From: Flaccisagitta enflata
Lineage: Eukaryota; Chaetognatha; Sagittoidea; Aphragmophora
NCBI GenBank assembly: GCA_965153355.1
Contig: OZ231128.1
Span: 36,580,001-36,644,000 of the forward strand
Length of the DNA: 64,000 nucleotides
Direction: 5' to 3'
Part shown: one piece after another, positions 27,317 through 40,835 of the stretch
How the letters are laid out: each line of letters starts with the position of its first letter
Position numbering within the stretch: position 1 is the stretch's first letter
Position numbers and translations under genes: made by a program
The notes under the pieces: model-generated
What the model was told of the DNA's origin: nothing
Database searches by the model: none
The model's input: only the letters and a program-made list of their open reading frames with translations

Positions 27317-27964
27317 GGGTAGCGGCCCCGAAGGGGCCGATGACCTATGCTTTCACATATGCAGAAATTTCTCCTTCTTTTTCTCCTTTGTCTGTACCCC
27401 CCTCCCCCAGTGCCCCAAATTCTGGCTGTGAGGCCCATATTCCACCCCAGAGATCCAAATTTTAACCTTGAGGCCCAAATTCTAGCCTTGAGGCCCAAAT
27501 TCTAGTCCAGAGGCCCAAAATCTAGCCCTGAGGCCCAAATTCTAGCTGTGAGGCTCATGTTCCACCCTAAAGATCCAAATTCTAACCTTGAGGCCCAAAT
27601 CCCAGCCTCGTGGCTCAAATCCCAGCCTCGAGGTTCAAATCCCAGCCTCGAGGCTCAAATCCCAGCCTCAAGGCTCAAATCCAAACCTCAAAGCCCCAAT
27701 TCCAGCCTCGAAGCCATAATTCCAGCCTGGAGGCCATAATTCCAGCTTTAAGGCTGGAATCCAAGCCTCAAGGCTCAACTCCAAGCCTCAAGGCCCCAAT
27801 TCCAGCCTTGAGGCCATATTTCCAGCCTTGAGGCTCAAATAAAAACAGCATAGATCATCGGCCCTTCAGGGCCTCTGCCCCTCTAACCACCTCACACCCA
27901 CATACGTACACTCACATAGGGGCAACGGGTACCGCTGACCATCTGACGCTTTTGCGACTATTTT
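27317..27964 (+). mobile_element. Family B element, complete
   Basis: Left end GGGTAGCGGCCCCGAAGGGG plus CCGATGACCTATGC. The internal minisatellite 27413-27838 has about 21 units near GAGGCCCAAATTCTAGCCTT. The inner right end is GCATAGATCATCGGCC..TCAGGGCC, and the outer tail GGGGCAACGGGTACCGCTGA plus CCATCTGACGCTTTTGCG ends at 27964. A family A element begins at the next base. Confidence 0.9.
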
Positions 27965-28115
27965 AGTTGCGGACATGCAACTCTATAAGAGACTTTGTCC
28001 GTCCGTTGGTCCGTCGGTCTGTCGGTCCGTCCGTCAGCACGAGTCGAAAAGGGAAACGCGCATATCCGCCCCTGCCCACCCGTCCGCAACTGGTGGCCGT
28101 GTATCCGGCCTTGTC
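27965..28115 (+). mobile_element. Family A element, complete, TTGCG arm
   Basis: 5' hairpin AGTTGCGGACATGCAACT, CTCTATAAGAGACTTTGTCC, GTTGGTCC/GTCGGTCC core, distal arm GTCCGCAACT (exact complement of AGTTGCGGAC), and 3' hairpin GGCCGTGTATCCGGCC plus TTGT. Confidence 0.92.
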
Positions 28116-28271
28116 ATGTAAAAACTGACTTCCTAAATATCGAATTTGGCTCTAAAGCAAAAAGGAAAATCGCGGCTTGACAGGTTTAATGCTGACGGTA
28201 GAAAAACTGGTCTTTGGAATAAGTGAAAGACGCTGAGATAAGAAACGCGCTGAGTGAGAGATTGATTGATT

Positions 28272-28422
28272 GATATAATGTCCATTGAACTAAAGTTGCA
28301 AAAAAAGAAGACAATGGTTAAAGCAGTACATGGACAGTGTATGTTTGATACAATGTCCATTGAACTAAAAAAGTTCCAAATTGTACACAATGGTTAAAGC
28401 AGTACATGGACAGTGTATGTTT
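28272..28422. repeat. Two-unit 75-bp tandem duplication
   Basis: Units 28272-28346 and 28347-28422 share AATGTCCATTGAACTAAA and ACAATGGTTAAAGCAGTACA plus TGGACAGTGTATG. They differ mainly in the middle, so the duplication is not very recent. Confidence 0.85.
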
Positions 28423-28600
28423 TTTTCTTTAGAATGATCAAATACGTCATTACTAGGCAGGGTCTTATCTCGCCTCAGATAACCCATTGAATAAATTTTA
28501 GCTGTCAATCAAAAAATTTCCTTGGCCGTACCAGTTCGATTTTGGACGCTCAAAAAGTCCTAAGAAATAGAAAAAAAGTAATTGCAATCCTTGAGACATT

Positions 28601-28608
<8 letters not shown>

Positions 28609-28640
<32 letters not shown>
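28609..28640. repeat. (GA)n microsatellite
   Basis: About 16 GA units. Confidence 0.95.
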
Positions 28641-28642
<2 letters not shown>

Positions 28643-28689
28643 CAGATATCGACAGAAGAAGAGATATTGACTGACAGAGATACATCCTG

Positions 28690-28859
28690 TAGGAGCAGTA
28701 GGCTCAAAAAGCTCAAAAACGCCGAAAAAGTAAAAAGGGCACCGACCGACCGACTGACCGACCGACCAACTGACTGACCGACTGACCGACTGACCGACCG
28801 ACCGACCAATCGACCAACGGACCGACATAGCGTGGTATAGAGTCGCGTAGAACGCGACT
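28690..28859 (-). mobile_element. Family A element, tandem pair member 1
   Basis: The 5' end is at 28859: AGTCGCGTTCTACGCGACT, a 7-bp stem hairpin, then CTCTATACCACGCTATGTC and a GACC-type core seen on plus at 28741-28820. The 3' half is degraded (GGAGCAGTAGG near 28692). Confidence 0.75.
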
Positions 28860-28862
28860 AAG

Positions 28863-29056
28863 AAGGCCGTATTCACGGCTACCTAAGTCGTGTGCGGGTG
28901 GGCAGGGGCAGTGATGAAATAGACCAAGTAAGCAGTTGGGCAGGAGCAGTAATGCAAATACCGCCTGTAAACACCAAAAAAAGCAAAGTGTTACGGACGG
29001 AACGACGGATTGACCGATCGACCGACGGACAGAGCAGGTTATAGAGTAGCGTGAAA
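28863..29056 (-). mobile_element. Family A element, tandem pair member 2
   Basis: The 3' end abuts the previous copy: plus AAGGCCGTATTCACGGCTAC followed by CTAAGTCGTGTGCGGGTGGG. The interior has GGGCAGGAGCAGTAATGC. The 5' end at about 29056 (TTTTTCACGCTACTC on minus) has lost most of its hairpin. Confidence 0.7.
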
Positions 29057-30647
<1,591 letters not shown>

Positions 30648-31204
30648 ATAGTCGCAAAAGCGTTGGATGGTCAGCGGTACCCGTTGCCCCTATGTGAGTG
30701 TGTGATGGTGAGAGGGGCAGTGGCCCCGAAGGGGCCGATGACCTATGCTTAGTAAGTTTTGAAGTTCTAGGATTGAATTTGAGCATCAATAAGGGGATTT
30801 AAGCCTCAAGACTGATTTGAGCCTCAAGGCTGTGATTTGTGCCTCAAGGCTGGGATTTGAAGCTTGAGGCTGGGATTTGAGGCTTTAGGCTGGAATATGA
30901 GCCTTTAGGCTGGGATTTGAGTCTCTAGGCTGTGATTTGACCCATGAGGCTGTCATTTGAGCCTCATGGCTGTGATTTCAGGCTTGAGGCTGTGATTTGA
31001 GGCTTTAGGCTGTGATTTGAGCCATGAGGCTGTGATTTGGGCCTAAAGGCTAGGATTTGGGCCTCAAGACTATGATTTGGGCCCCAAGGCCAGGATATGA
31101 GCTACCAAGGGGGTGGACGGAGAAGAAGGAGAAGAAGAAGGAAAAATTTCCCCTATGTGTGAAAGCATAGGTCATCGGCCCCTTCGGGGCCGCTGCCCAA
31201 AAAA
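30648..31204 (-). mobile_element. Family B element, complete
   Basis: Left edge ATAGTCGCAAAAGCGTTGGA plus GGTCAGCGGTACCCGTTGCC, then GGGGCAGTGGCCCCGAAGGG and CCTATGC. The minisatellite 30800-31095 has about 15 units like GCCTCAAGGCTGGGATTTGA. The right end is GCATAGGTCATCGGCCCC..TTCGGGGCCGCTGCCCAAAAA. Orientation is opposite to the 27317 copy. Confidence 0.9.
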
Positions 31205-31963
<759 letters not shown>

Positions 31964-32094
31964 TGCAAACGTTAGGATCGTCAAACGATCGACTGTATTC
32001 ACTATTTACCGTGTTCGAAGTTTGCACCAGATCTAGAATGTTTACTGAATCGCATATTTTATGAGGCTCCTTTGATGATTATGTCAGAAATTCA

Positions 32095-32205
32095 AGCAGT
32101 CTGTCAATCTGTTCATCCATCTGTCTCTTTGTACCACACATATTCAGTGCGAAATTCGCTCTACGCAGTGACACAGTCAGGACGCATCGGGCTTGTTAGC
32201 TTAGC
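32095..32205 (+). mobile_element. Family A element, 3' part, ATGCGTCC type
   Basis: GTCAATCTGTTCATCCATCT and GTCTCTTTG precede CAGTCAGGACGCATCGGGC followed by TTGTT at about 32199. The end matches the distal arm of the 23892 copy. Confidence 0.65.
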
Positions 32206-32449
32206 GGTTGGGAATTGATAATGGTACCTCGAGAGTATAGGTAAACCCCGCGACAACGGATGTCAAGACAGGCTTAGGTTTGGTCTGAAAGGCCTCTTCT
32301 GGGCTGGCACCTTTTTTGGAGAAGGAATAACATTTAAAAAGACCGCGAAGACCGCAATGAAACAATACCGAGAATGGAACAGTGAGACGCTGAGACAATC
32401 GGGGGAACATGTAGGATGACGTGGCTTCGAATCTGAAATCGTAGATCAT
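32201..32449 (-). CDS. Unassigned open frame, possibly not coding
   Basis: An 82-codon minus-strand frame without simple repeats, with a readable C-terminal half (FQTKPKPVLTSVVAGFTYTL then a stop). No family is recognised, no splice site pair is evident, and it partly overlaps a family A end. Coding status is doubtful. Confidence 0.12.
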   Translation of the reverse strand: MIYDFRFEATSSYMFPRLSQRLTVPFSVLFHCGLRGLFKCYSFSKKGASPEEAFQTKPKPVLTSVVAGFTYTLEVPLSIPNR

Positions 32450-32685
32450 TCACACGATCACTGTCGCTGCCATAATCGAGGAGAACTATCATCAAGAGTA
32501 AACGCGCAGTGACTGTTCGCTGTCAGCCAGTAGCTAGTTGTCTGATGAACAAGAGTTTGCCATACCAAAAGTAGCTTATTGTTTGTATTACTCGTACAGT
32601 GTAAACTCAGGAGCCATTATTCAAAGCGAAAACACATATTTTCCCTTTGCACAGACGGACAATCTTTACCTCTTTTCTTCCTTTT

Positions 32686-33143
32686 GGGCAGTGGCCTCAA
32701 AGGGGGCGATGACCTATGCTTTCACACATGGAGAAATTTCTCTCTTTCCTTCTCATTCTCCTCCTCCTTCTCCTCCTCCTCCATTCACCCTCAGGCGTTG
32801 AGAGCCAAGTTCAATCAAATTCTGCTAAGTTCTGCCAAATTCTGCCAAGTTCTGCCAAATTCTGCCAAATTCTACATAATTCTGCCAAATTTACCAAATT
32901 CTGCCATATTCTGCCAAATTCTGCAAAATTCTGCCATATTCTGCAAAATTTAGCCAATTTCTTTTAATTTCTGCAAAATTCTACCAAATTCTGCCAAATT
33001 CTGTCAAATTCTGCCCAAGTTCAAGACTCGAGGCCCATATCCCCACCTCAAGGCCGCTGCCCTGCTTCCTCACTCGACTACAATCACAACCTACTTAGGC
33101 AGCGCTCGGGTACCGCTGACAATCTAACGCCTTTGCGACTATT
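32686..33143 (+). mobile_element. Family B element with a 10-bp core
   Basis: Left end GGGCAGTGGCCTCAAAGGGG plus CGATGACCTATGCTTTCACA. The core 32818-33018 is an array of the decamer AATTCTGCCA. The outer tail CGGGTACCGCTGAC then AATCTAACGCCTTTGCGACT ends at 33143. The core differs from the 20-bp core of other copies. Confidence 0.88.
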
Positions 33144-33509
33144 TCAAGTATCGATGCCTTATATTTGACGTCAAGTAAATCAAAATTGAAACTTGTACTT
33201 TACGTCATCCTTGATATCGATATTCTATCTGACAAAAAGCGAAGAAGCTTGTATAGTGCGCAATCTTTTAGATTAGCAAATAAGGAAGAATGGGAGTGAG
33301 CGACCGTTAGGCAGAGACAAAATGAAAACAGATGAGTGAAGAAAGTGAATATTTTCTGAAATGACTTTGAAAAATTTTGATTCATTACCATTATTCATTA
33401 ATTAGAGTTTGTCACTAGGCTGCTCACTGCTCAGTCTTCAGAAATTCGCAGTGATTTTGAAGAAAGAACTTGGAGCTACATCACCCACATGACTCGGCGT
33501 TTAGGTTTG

Positions 33510-33639
33510 AACAAGGCCGTATACACGGCAGCATTAGTCGCGGATGGGTGGGCAGGAGCGGAAAACCTAAAAAAAGTGACTTTGTTATGGACAGACCGAC
33601 GGACCGAAAAGTGGCTTATAGAGTCGCGTGTCCGCGACT
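33510..33639 (-). mobile_element. Family A element, complete compact copy, 130 bp
   Basis: 5' hairpin AGTCGCGGACACGCGACT (33639-33622), CTCTATAAGCCAC, three GTCC/GTCGGTCT units, TCCGCTCCTGCCCACCC, distal arm ATCCGCGACT (one change from the exact complement), and perfect 3' hairpin GCCGTGTATACGGC followed by CTTGTT. This is the clearest minimal example of the family. Confidence 0.93.
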
Positions 33640-33759
33640 AAAAATAGGGCCAAGAGATTTCCAATAAATGCGTCTCCTTTAGATACAAGATTTAAAAAAA
33701 AAAAGAAGAGATGAAGGAACTGAGAAAAAACTCTCTAAATCGCATCGGGAAATTTTCTT

Positions 33760-33824
33760 GTTACGGACAGACAGACCTACCCACCAAGGAACACATCTTC
33801 TTATAGAGAAGCGAGGACGCATCT
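33760..33824 (-). mobile_element. Family A element, 5' end, ATGCGTCC type
   Basis: On minus: AGATGCGTCCTCGCTTCTCT then ATAAGAAGATGTG and GTCTGTCTGTCC. No 3' half is seen. Confidence 0.6.
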
Positions 33825-34037
33825 ACAAAGATTAGATGAGCCGTTCTTTTTAATTCGGATGCGCATCAAATTTGGTGGGTGGGATAGATGTTATTAGTAA
33901 TTTAACTGCCAAGTGAAATGCAAACTAAAGCGGAAGCGGCTAAATTGCAACCACGCATCCTTTCTGTTCACCATGTCAAGCAATGCCAATGGAGCACCGT
34001 GATGTAAAGCGGCTGGGAATTTTCGTCGCTCGGCTCT

Positions 34038-34361
34038 TTAAAGAAGAAGAAAAAAAGGATTCGAAGAGATATCAGTTGCAGGAGAAATGTCTTTATAAAA
34101 TGGTTTTGAGAGAGATTCCAGATCTTGACGTAGCAGCCAATTTCTCATCTTGAGTTTTATTTTCGAATTGAGTTTTTCCTTCTCAAGTGCTGAGAAAATT
34201 TGCTTTCCTCCATCTGCGTGGGTCTGCTTGCCTGCGAACTGAAATTGCGAGTCCCTCCACTTTTTGATGCCTCGCATCTCGTTAAGAGAATGAGTCCAAA
34301 GCTTTGCCTTTAGGTAGGTCCCTATATAGGTGCACACTGGCCCTAATTGGCCACCTATCAA
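34038..34361 (-). CDS. Unassigned 107-codon open frame
   Basis: Non-repetitive minus-strand frame with balanced composition, including a charged segment (SALEKEKLNSKIKLKMRNWL). No known domain is recognised. It starts at an ATG and ends at a stop in a TTCTTC-rich stretch. It could be a random frame, an exon or a relic; it has no splice or promoter support. Confidence 0.15.
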   Translation of the reverse strand: MIGGQLGPVCTYIGTYLKAKLWTHSLNEMRGIKKWRDSQFQFAGKQTHADGGKQIFSALEKEKLNSKIKLKMRNWLLRQDLESLSKPFYKDISPATDISSNPFFLLL

Positions 34362-34671
34362 GCTCCTAGGCCTATCTCAATTATACCCACCCATAACCAC
34401 CACCTTCCACCCTAGGTGTGGCCGTAATGCGATCCTTTGCGCGATTTTCAATATTCTATCAGTATTTCGTTATCTCTTTTTATCTCCATATGAAAGTCGG
34501 AAAACACATCTTCAAAACATTAAGCGAAAATTTATCTTCATATACGTTTCATCTTAGAAGGACGCGTCTATCACACATTTCTTGCCCTGATTTAGGGTGG
34601 ATATAGCCTTGAAGTTGAAATGGAAGAGAGAGTCTGACAGAACTTAATGGTCCAGGATTTAAAGAAAAGGA

Positions 34672-36124
34672 CTCGGCGAATTTGGAGCAAAGCGTGAAAA
34701 TTTGCATACAAGGTCAGTTTTTTGTGCCGAACAAGATCAGACAGGGTGCTTGTCTGATTTTTGAGTGCACCCCGTCTAAAAACATGTTTTTAAGCCAAAA
34801 AAACACTTCAAAGTTGCGCTGACGCAAGAGTAATTGACCGATGACTATAAAATCTTAGGTAAAGAAAAATATGCCTTTTATCTACTTGCATGCAAAATTT
34901 CAGCAAAATCGGTCAAGTAGAAGCGGAGCTATGGCTTTTTAAAGTCTAGGGCTATTTTTCAAAAAAAGGGCTGTATTTCAATTTTGTGGTAAAATTTTGT
35001 TTTTTTGAGCTAGAAATCAGGTACTTGTTTTGATTATTCATTTTGCCCCAATTTACTCTAAAAACAAAAGAAATTGAAAAAATTCCATGTTTTTTACATA
35101 TTTTTGCCCAAAAAATCAAAAAATTGAGTTTCAGCATTAAGGCCTGATTTTTGAAAAAGGCTAGTTCTAGGAAAATATTGAAATTATTGGCGCCCATTAT
35201 GGGAATCAATTGTCATCAAGTGTACTTACTTATTCCCAAACTTTCAGAGGGATACGTCAACCCAAAAAGACAAAAAATCATTTCAAAGTTTAGAAAAAAA
35301 AGATCCCAAAGTTTTGCATTTTTGGACTTCCTGGGATATTTTGTCATGCTATGGCCAAACGCTTCAAGCAATTTGCCTAAAATTTTGTATGCAAGTCCCT
35401 ATATATAAGGGGCATATCTGAGCCAAATTTCAGCTTAGTAATCAAACTTTGAGTTTTTTCATATCTCAAAGAGGGTAAAAAAATGCCAAATTTTGGTATT
35501 TTTTCTTTAGACTTTGAAATGTTTTTTTGTCTTTTTGGGTTAGTGTACCCCTTTGAAATTTTGGAAATAAGTTGGTACACTTAATGGCAACATATTCATT
35601 AAGTAAGCACCATCAATTTTGATATTTTCCTTGAACTAGCCCTTTTTGAAGACCACGCCTAAATTTTGAAACTGAATTTTTTGTTTTTTTAGCCAAAAAT
35701 GAAAAAACCACCAAATTTTTATAATTTTTTTTGCTTTTCAGGTCAATTAGGATAAAGTCAATGTTTGAAAAAAATTTCAGACTTATAGCTCAAAAAACCC
35801 AAATTTTACCTCAAAATTGAAACATAGCCCTTTTTTTAAAAATAGGCCTAGACTTTAAACGGCAATATCTCCGCTACTACTGAACCGATTTTGCTGAAAT
35901 TTTGCATGCAAGTAGAAAAAAGGCATAATTTTTTTCATCTAAAATTTTATAACAATTGGTCAATTCGTTTCGCGTCAGTGCAACTTCAAAGTTTTTTTTT
36001 TAGAAAAAACATGTTTTTTTATAGAGTACACTAAAAAATCAGACGTGTACCCCATCTAGTCTTCTTCAGCACAAAAAACTGACCCTGTATTCAAATTTTC
36101 AGGCTTTGCTCCAAAGTCGCCAAG
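34672..36124. mobile_element. Full-length fold-back palindrome, 1.45 kb
   Basis: Ends CTCGGCGAATTTGGAGCAAA and TTTGCTCCAAAGTCGCCAAG are complementary. Pairing continues inward (GCATGCAAAATTTCAGC with GCTGAAATTTTGCATGC) to a centre CCCTATATATAAGGG at about 35397-35411. Each arm is about 720 bp, diverged by scattered substitutions. No transposase; short frames appear in mirrored pairs. Confidence 0.92.
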
Positions 36125-36248
36125 ATCTGAGCTTTTATTCCTTTTAGAGACTTTACTATAATGAGGTATATTTGTTTGTTCGTTCATGAAACCGACCGTA
36201 AATTGCGTCATGGATCTTTACAGTTAAAACCTATTCTTGTTAGTCAGA

Positions 36249-36251
<3 letters not shown>

Positions 36252-36337
<86 letters not shown>
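36252..36337. repeat. (CT)n microsatellite
   Basis: About 43 CT units. Confidence 0.97.
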
Positions 36338-36339
<2 letters not shown>

Positions 36340-36574
36340 TCCTCCCTAGCATGGCGGCAGTTTCTCCCTTGAAACTTCTCCCCTGCTTCCTCCTCATCTC
36401 GGGTGGTCGTCTTTTAAGGCGGTGAAAGCGTTTTATAGCAGTAGCATTTTTAAGACTCCCCAGTGTTAGATTTTTGAGCAAAGGGGGAACCTGAACGCCT
36501 GGAAAAAGGGAGATGCAAAGATGAAAGTGGAGCAGAAAGAAAGGACAGAAAAGTGAAAGAATGATGAAAAAAAA

Positions 36575-37090
<516 letters not shown>

Positions 37091-37419
37091 AAGAAAGAAT
37101 CAGGATCAGGAGCAATGATGCAAAAACTGGTTTCAAGGTTTCATGGTTTAAAGAGTGAAGCGTGACCGACTGACTGACATAGCACACGCAACATAAAATC
37201 ACGAGAAAACAACCAAACGTCTATGGCAAGGAACGTTCGAAATTTAAAACGTTCCCAAAAAACTTTAATCTATACCTCAGTGACCTTATTGAGAGAAGGG
37301 AGAATGCTAAGTTTATGAATTAGAGAAGTCATCACCTCAAGTCCGCTATGTAGGTCAAAGAAGCAGTAAATATTCAGTTTGTGCATAGTGAATTAAGAAT
37401 TATATTCATTCATAGGCGG

Positions 37420-37869
37420 AAGTGTGCTGCAAAATGGATGTAACCTAAATAGTCGCAAAAGCGTTAGATGGTCAGCGGTACCCGTTGCCCCTAAGTGAGT
37501 GTATGAGGGTGTGAGATGGTAAGAGGGGCAGCGGCCCCGAAGGAGCCGATGACCTATGCTGTTTTTATTTGAGCCTGGAGGCTGGAATCAGGGCCTTGAA
37601 GCTGGGATTTGAGCTTAGAGGCAGGGATTTGAGCCTCTTGGCTGAGATTTGAGCCTCGAGACTGGGATTTGAGCCTCAAGGTTGGAATTGGAGCCTCAAG
37701 GCTGGGATTTGGGCCTTGAGGCTGGGATTTGGGCCTTGAGGCTGGGATTTGGGCCTTGAAGCTGGGATTTGGGTTCGAGGCTGAGCTGAGGGGAAGGAAA
37801 GAAGGAGAAAAGAAGAAGAAGGAAGTGAATGAATTAGGCAAGTGTGCTGCAAAATGGATGTAACCTAAA
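37420..37869 (-). mobile_element. Family B element flanked by a 30-bp direct repeat
   Basis: Outer tail ATAGTCGCAAAAGCGTTAGA at 37449 and GGTCAGCGGTACCCGTTGCC, then GGGGCAGCGGCCCCGAAGGA and CCTATGC; a 20-bp minisatellite (GGGATTTGGGCCTTGAGGCT type) at 37566-37790. The usual GGGGCCGCTGCCC right end is missing. Identical 30-bp sequences (37420-37449 and 37840-37869, containing GTGCTGCAAAATGGATGTAA) flank it exactly 420 bp apart. Confidence 0.85.
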
Positions 37870-38342
37870 AAAGCAAAATACTTTTAGGGTATCAAATACT
37901 GCTCCTGAAACAAACTGAACTCCAGACCCCAGATAAATCGCATTCGAAATGGTTTACGTTTAAACAACTCTTGTGTAGCCAACCTAGTAATTGCAGCTTT
38001 TCCGTAGAGAAGCGGCATTCTTGCAAAATTGACGCTTCCTTCAAGGTGTTGATATACTCATGAGCTAGATTGTGTTCTCGCTCTCCTTTGAACACACACT
38101 CATCTAGGAAGACAATGAAAAGCGGCGCGAAAAGGATGCTGGCTTCGCAGAAAATGGCACTTTCATTTTCTTTTCAGCACCTTTCACTTAACTAAGGCGA
38201 GGGTAGTTTACGCGCACCTGCTCTCTCCGTTCCTCAGGCCTTTAGGTGGGAGATGACGCACGATTGTGTGTGACGCATCAGTCTCATGCATGTACTCAGT
38301 AAGATAGCTCACTTTCTCACAGCTTCTCTTCCTTTCGTTGCG
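37870..38342. other. No gene called
   Basis: A 67-codon minus frame (38095-37892) has natural-looking composition but no motif or splice evidence. Nothing else recognised. Confidence 0.4.
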
Positions 38343-38530
38343 TACTTGCGAGTGGCCTTGCACTTCTATAGTTTGTCCTTCGGTCCGTTTGTGGGTCCGT
38401 CACGCTCGAGTTGAGTAGTTGCAAACGTCATTCAAGTTGTGGCTGGGTGTGGGGGATTTTTAGGGGGGGTGTTACACCCTTGCCCAACCGTCCGCGATGA
38501 TGTAATAAGTAATAACCTGCCAAAACAAAA
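38343..38530 (+). mobile_element. Degraded family A element
   Basis: TACTTGCGAGTGGCCTTGCA and CTTCTATAGTTTGTCC, GGTCCGTTTGTGGGTCCGTC, then TTGCCCAACCGTCCGCGATG plus ATGTAATAAGTAATAACC, the GTAACC..GGTTAC-type end in mutated form. Confidence 0.6.
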
Positions 38531-40477
38531 ACTTTGTTATAAGTTTCTTAGTCGGAATAATCTCTAATCAAGCTACGAGCTAATTCATAATCTATCTTAT
38601 AAGCAGATCGGACTCACACAGGCAAATGCCTTTGATGAAAACCGCGTTGAGAGAAAGAAGGAATTGCAAATAACGACTTCCGTATTGAATTTGGCTCACG
38701 ACTGAGAATTTGAACCCACAATTTCTGGACTAAAACGTTCATTCCCAAAAAAGAAGGCGAATGTTGAGGCAAAACGTGGGACTGATTGAATTGACTGGTG
38801 ATAATGTTTGCACTACTATCTAGGAAATATGTTTAGCAGCACCTTTAAAGAGTGATATCTCAACTTCTCGTTTAGATAAGTGCAAAAAATTCATGAGCAT
38901 TTTAATCTACGTCAAAAAATATACAATTTGAGCGCAATCTTGTCTCTGTGCATCAAATCGTTTAGAAATGTCATTAGTTTGAAGTTGATCAAGTAAGCAA
39001 TGGCAATAATAATGGGACTCCTACCCTTCCATCTTTGAAATTGTCTCAAATTTTACCAAAAGATGATAAAGACATGCGGATTTCACCGCTGGTTAGCTCA
39101 TGAGCTCTACTTTAATAATCTCACGGATTTTAAGACAAATTTGAAAAGAGAGGTCAAAATGACCAAAAAATCTGCTGTTTTCACCGCAACCACCTCTTGG
39201 TTGTGATAAACAAACCAAACTCACGGTCCCTAAATTGGATTGAAGATTGTTTTTCTCTTTTGTTCTAGTTATTATAAATAAAAAAAATAACAAAAAACAA
39301 TCAGATACAAAAGTTTTGTGCACATGAGGGGGGAAAACATACCGTCAACCATAAGTGCTGCTAAACTTTTTTCCTAAATAGTAATTGAATGTCCGACTGA
39401 CTTCTTGACTGATCATCCGTCCTTCTGTCATGATTCGACTGGTGGAAAAAAGATAGATGGAAGGGAGCCTTGCGAACCCTCAGTCCACACGAGTCTGGTT
39501 GATCATTCTAGCTTTCACGGGTCTTTCTGTCGGACTTAAGTCCAAGTAGAAAAGGCGGGAAAGACAACGAAAAATAAGAGGAGAAAAAACATAATTAGGG
39601 GAAGAAAGTGGTTAAGTGTGTGTGTTTTTTCTTTATAAAAGAAGGCTGTCATTTCCGGTATCAGAATGTAGTGATAAGATGGAAAAAAAGAAAAAAAGAT
39701 TACAAACCCATCAAATATGTGATACAGACATATACGATAAATCAACGGACAGCTAGATCTTGAGAAAAAAAGAGCATAACAATGTACATGTAAAGAACAT
39801 AAAAAAGATATGTCACGCCTTTTACGCTATCACTGACGACATTGCTCAAAAATGTCACATGATTGATTCGTCTCTTCCAAAACATGACCCGAGGAATTCC
39901 TTCTTGAAAGTTTCTTCTGTAGAGACAGTGTTAAGGCCCAGTTAGGGAAGCGGAAAGCAATACAATTTTCTGTATCATGTCATCATGTCATAGTCTCGAA
40001 AAATGAACATCAATTCTTTCATTTTCTTTTGAATTTTTGTTGTAGTTAAGCTGGAGCTGTGCAACGCGTCGGATAAAGAGAAGAGAAAGAAAAAAAAAAA
40101 CTTCATGCTCATGGAATATTTCATGTTCCCTCTGGCATCTTTTTCTTCCCTTCCATTTTTGCCTCGAATGCTTTTCCCATTATCGTACAACATCCTTTAG
40201 TACTCCTTTACGACTTATCTAACTTTTCCGGCTGCGATGCGGGGAAAGAAGAAAATGTCCCATCGCGAAACTGCTTTTTTAATTGGTGGACGAACAGACC
40301 AACGATAGGACTAACAAGTCCAGAAGCTCCCTTATAGAGACATATTATAAAAGCGCCACCCTGTCGCTTCTGCTACCATAATATAGAGGATGTCCACTCC
40401 ATTCGGGCTCCCCAACCGTTTGTCTTATTACCTAGCCGGCCAAGTCTTCATGAAGTGCACTTCATAACTATATTCCG
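38531..40477. other. About 2 kb with no recognised feature
   Basis: Unremarkable AT-rich sequence with few simple repeats. Short frames (for example 39760-39945) lack motifs and splice support. Confidence 0.45.
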
Positions 40478-40571
40478 GTCGCGTGCATGCAACGGTCGGT
40501 TGGTTGGTTGGTCGGATGGTTGGTCGGATGGTCAGCCGGTTGGACGGTTGATCGGTCTGTCAGTGACATTT
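40478..40571 (+). mobile_element. Degraded family A 5' end
   Basis: GGTCGCGTGCATGCAACGG followed by GTCGGTTGGTTGGTTGGTCG and related tetramers to 40562. The arms are of mixed type and no distal arm is identified. Confidence 0.5.
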
Positions 40572-40835
40572 TTTAACACAGAAATTATGAAATTATGAAA
40601 TGAAGAAATAATGAAATCATGTAGTTTTGTAATCATGTAATCATGTAATTGATGATTATGTCACTATGCAATTATGTCACTATGTAATTAGGTTATTATG
40701 TGATTAAGTCTTTATGTAATAATGTAATTATGTAATTATGAAATTATGTAACTATGTGATTTTATGATTATGTAATCATATAAACATGTTATCATGTAAG
40801 TATGTAATTTTGTAATAATGTCATCATGTAAAATG
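40572..40835. repeat. (ATTATGTAA)n degenerate minisatellite
   Basis: Irregular 8-10 bp units (AATTATGTAA, AATCATGTAATC, GTCACTATG) for about 260 bp, directly after a family A tetramer block. Confidence 0.85.
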
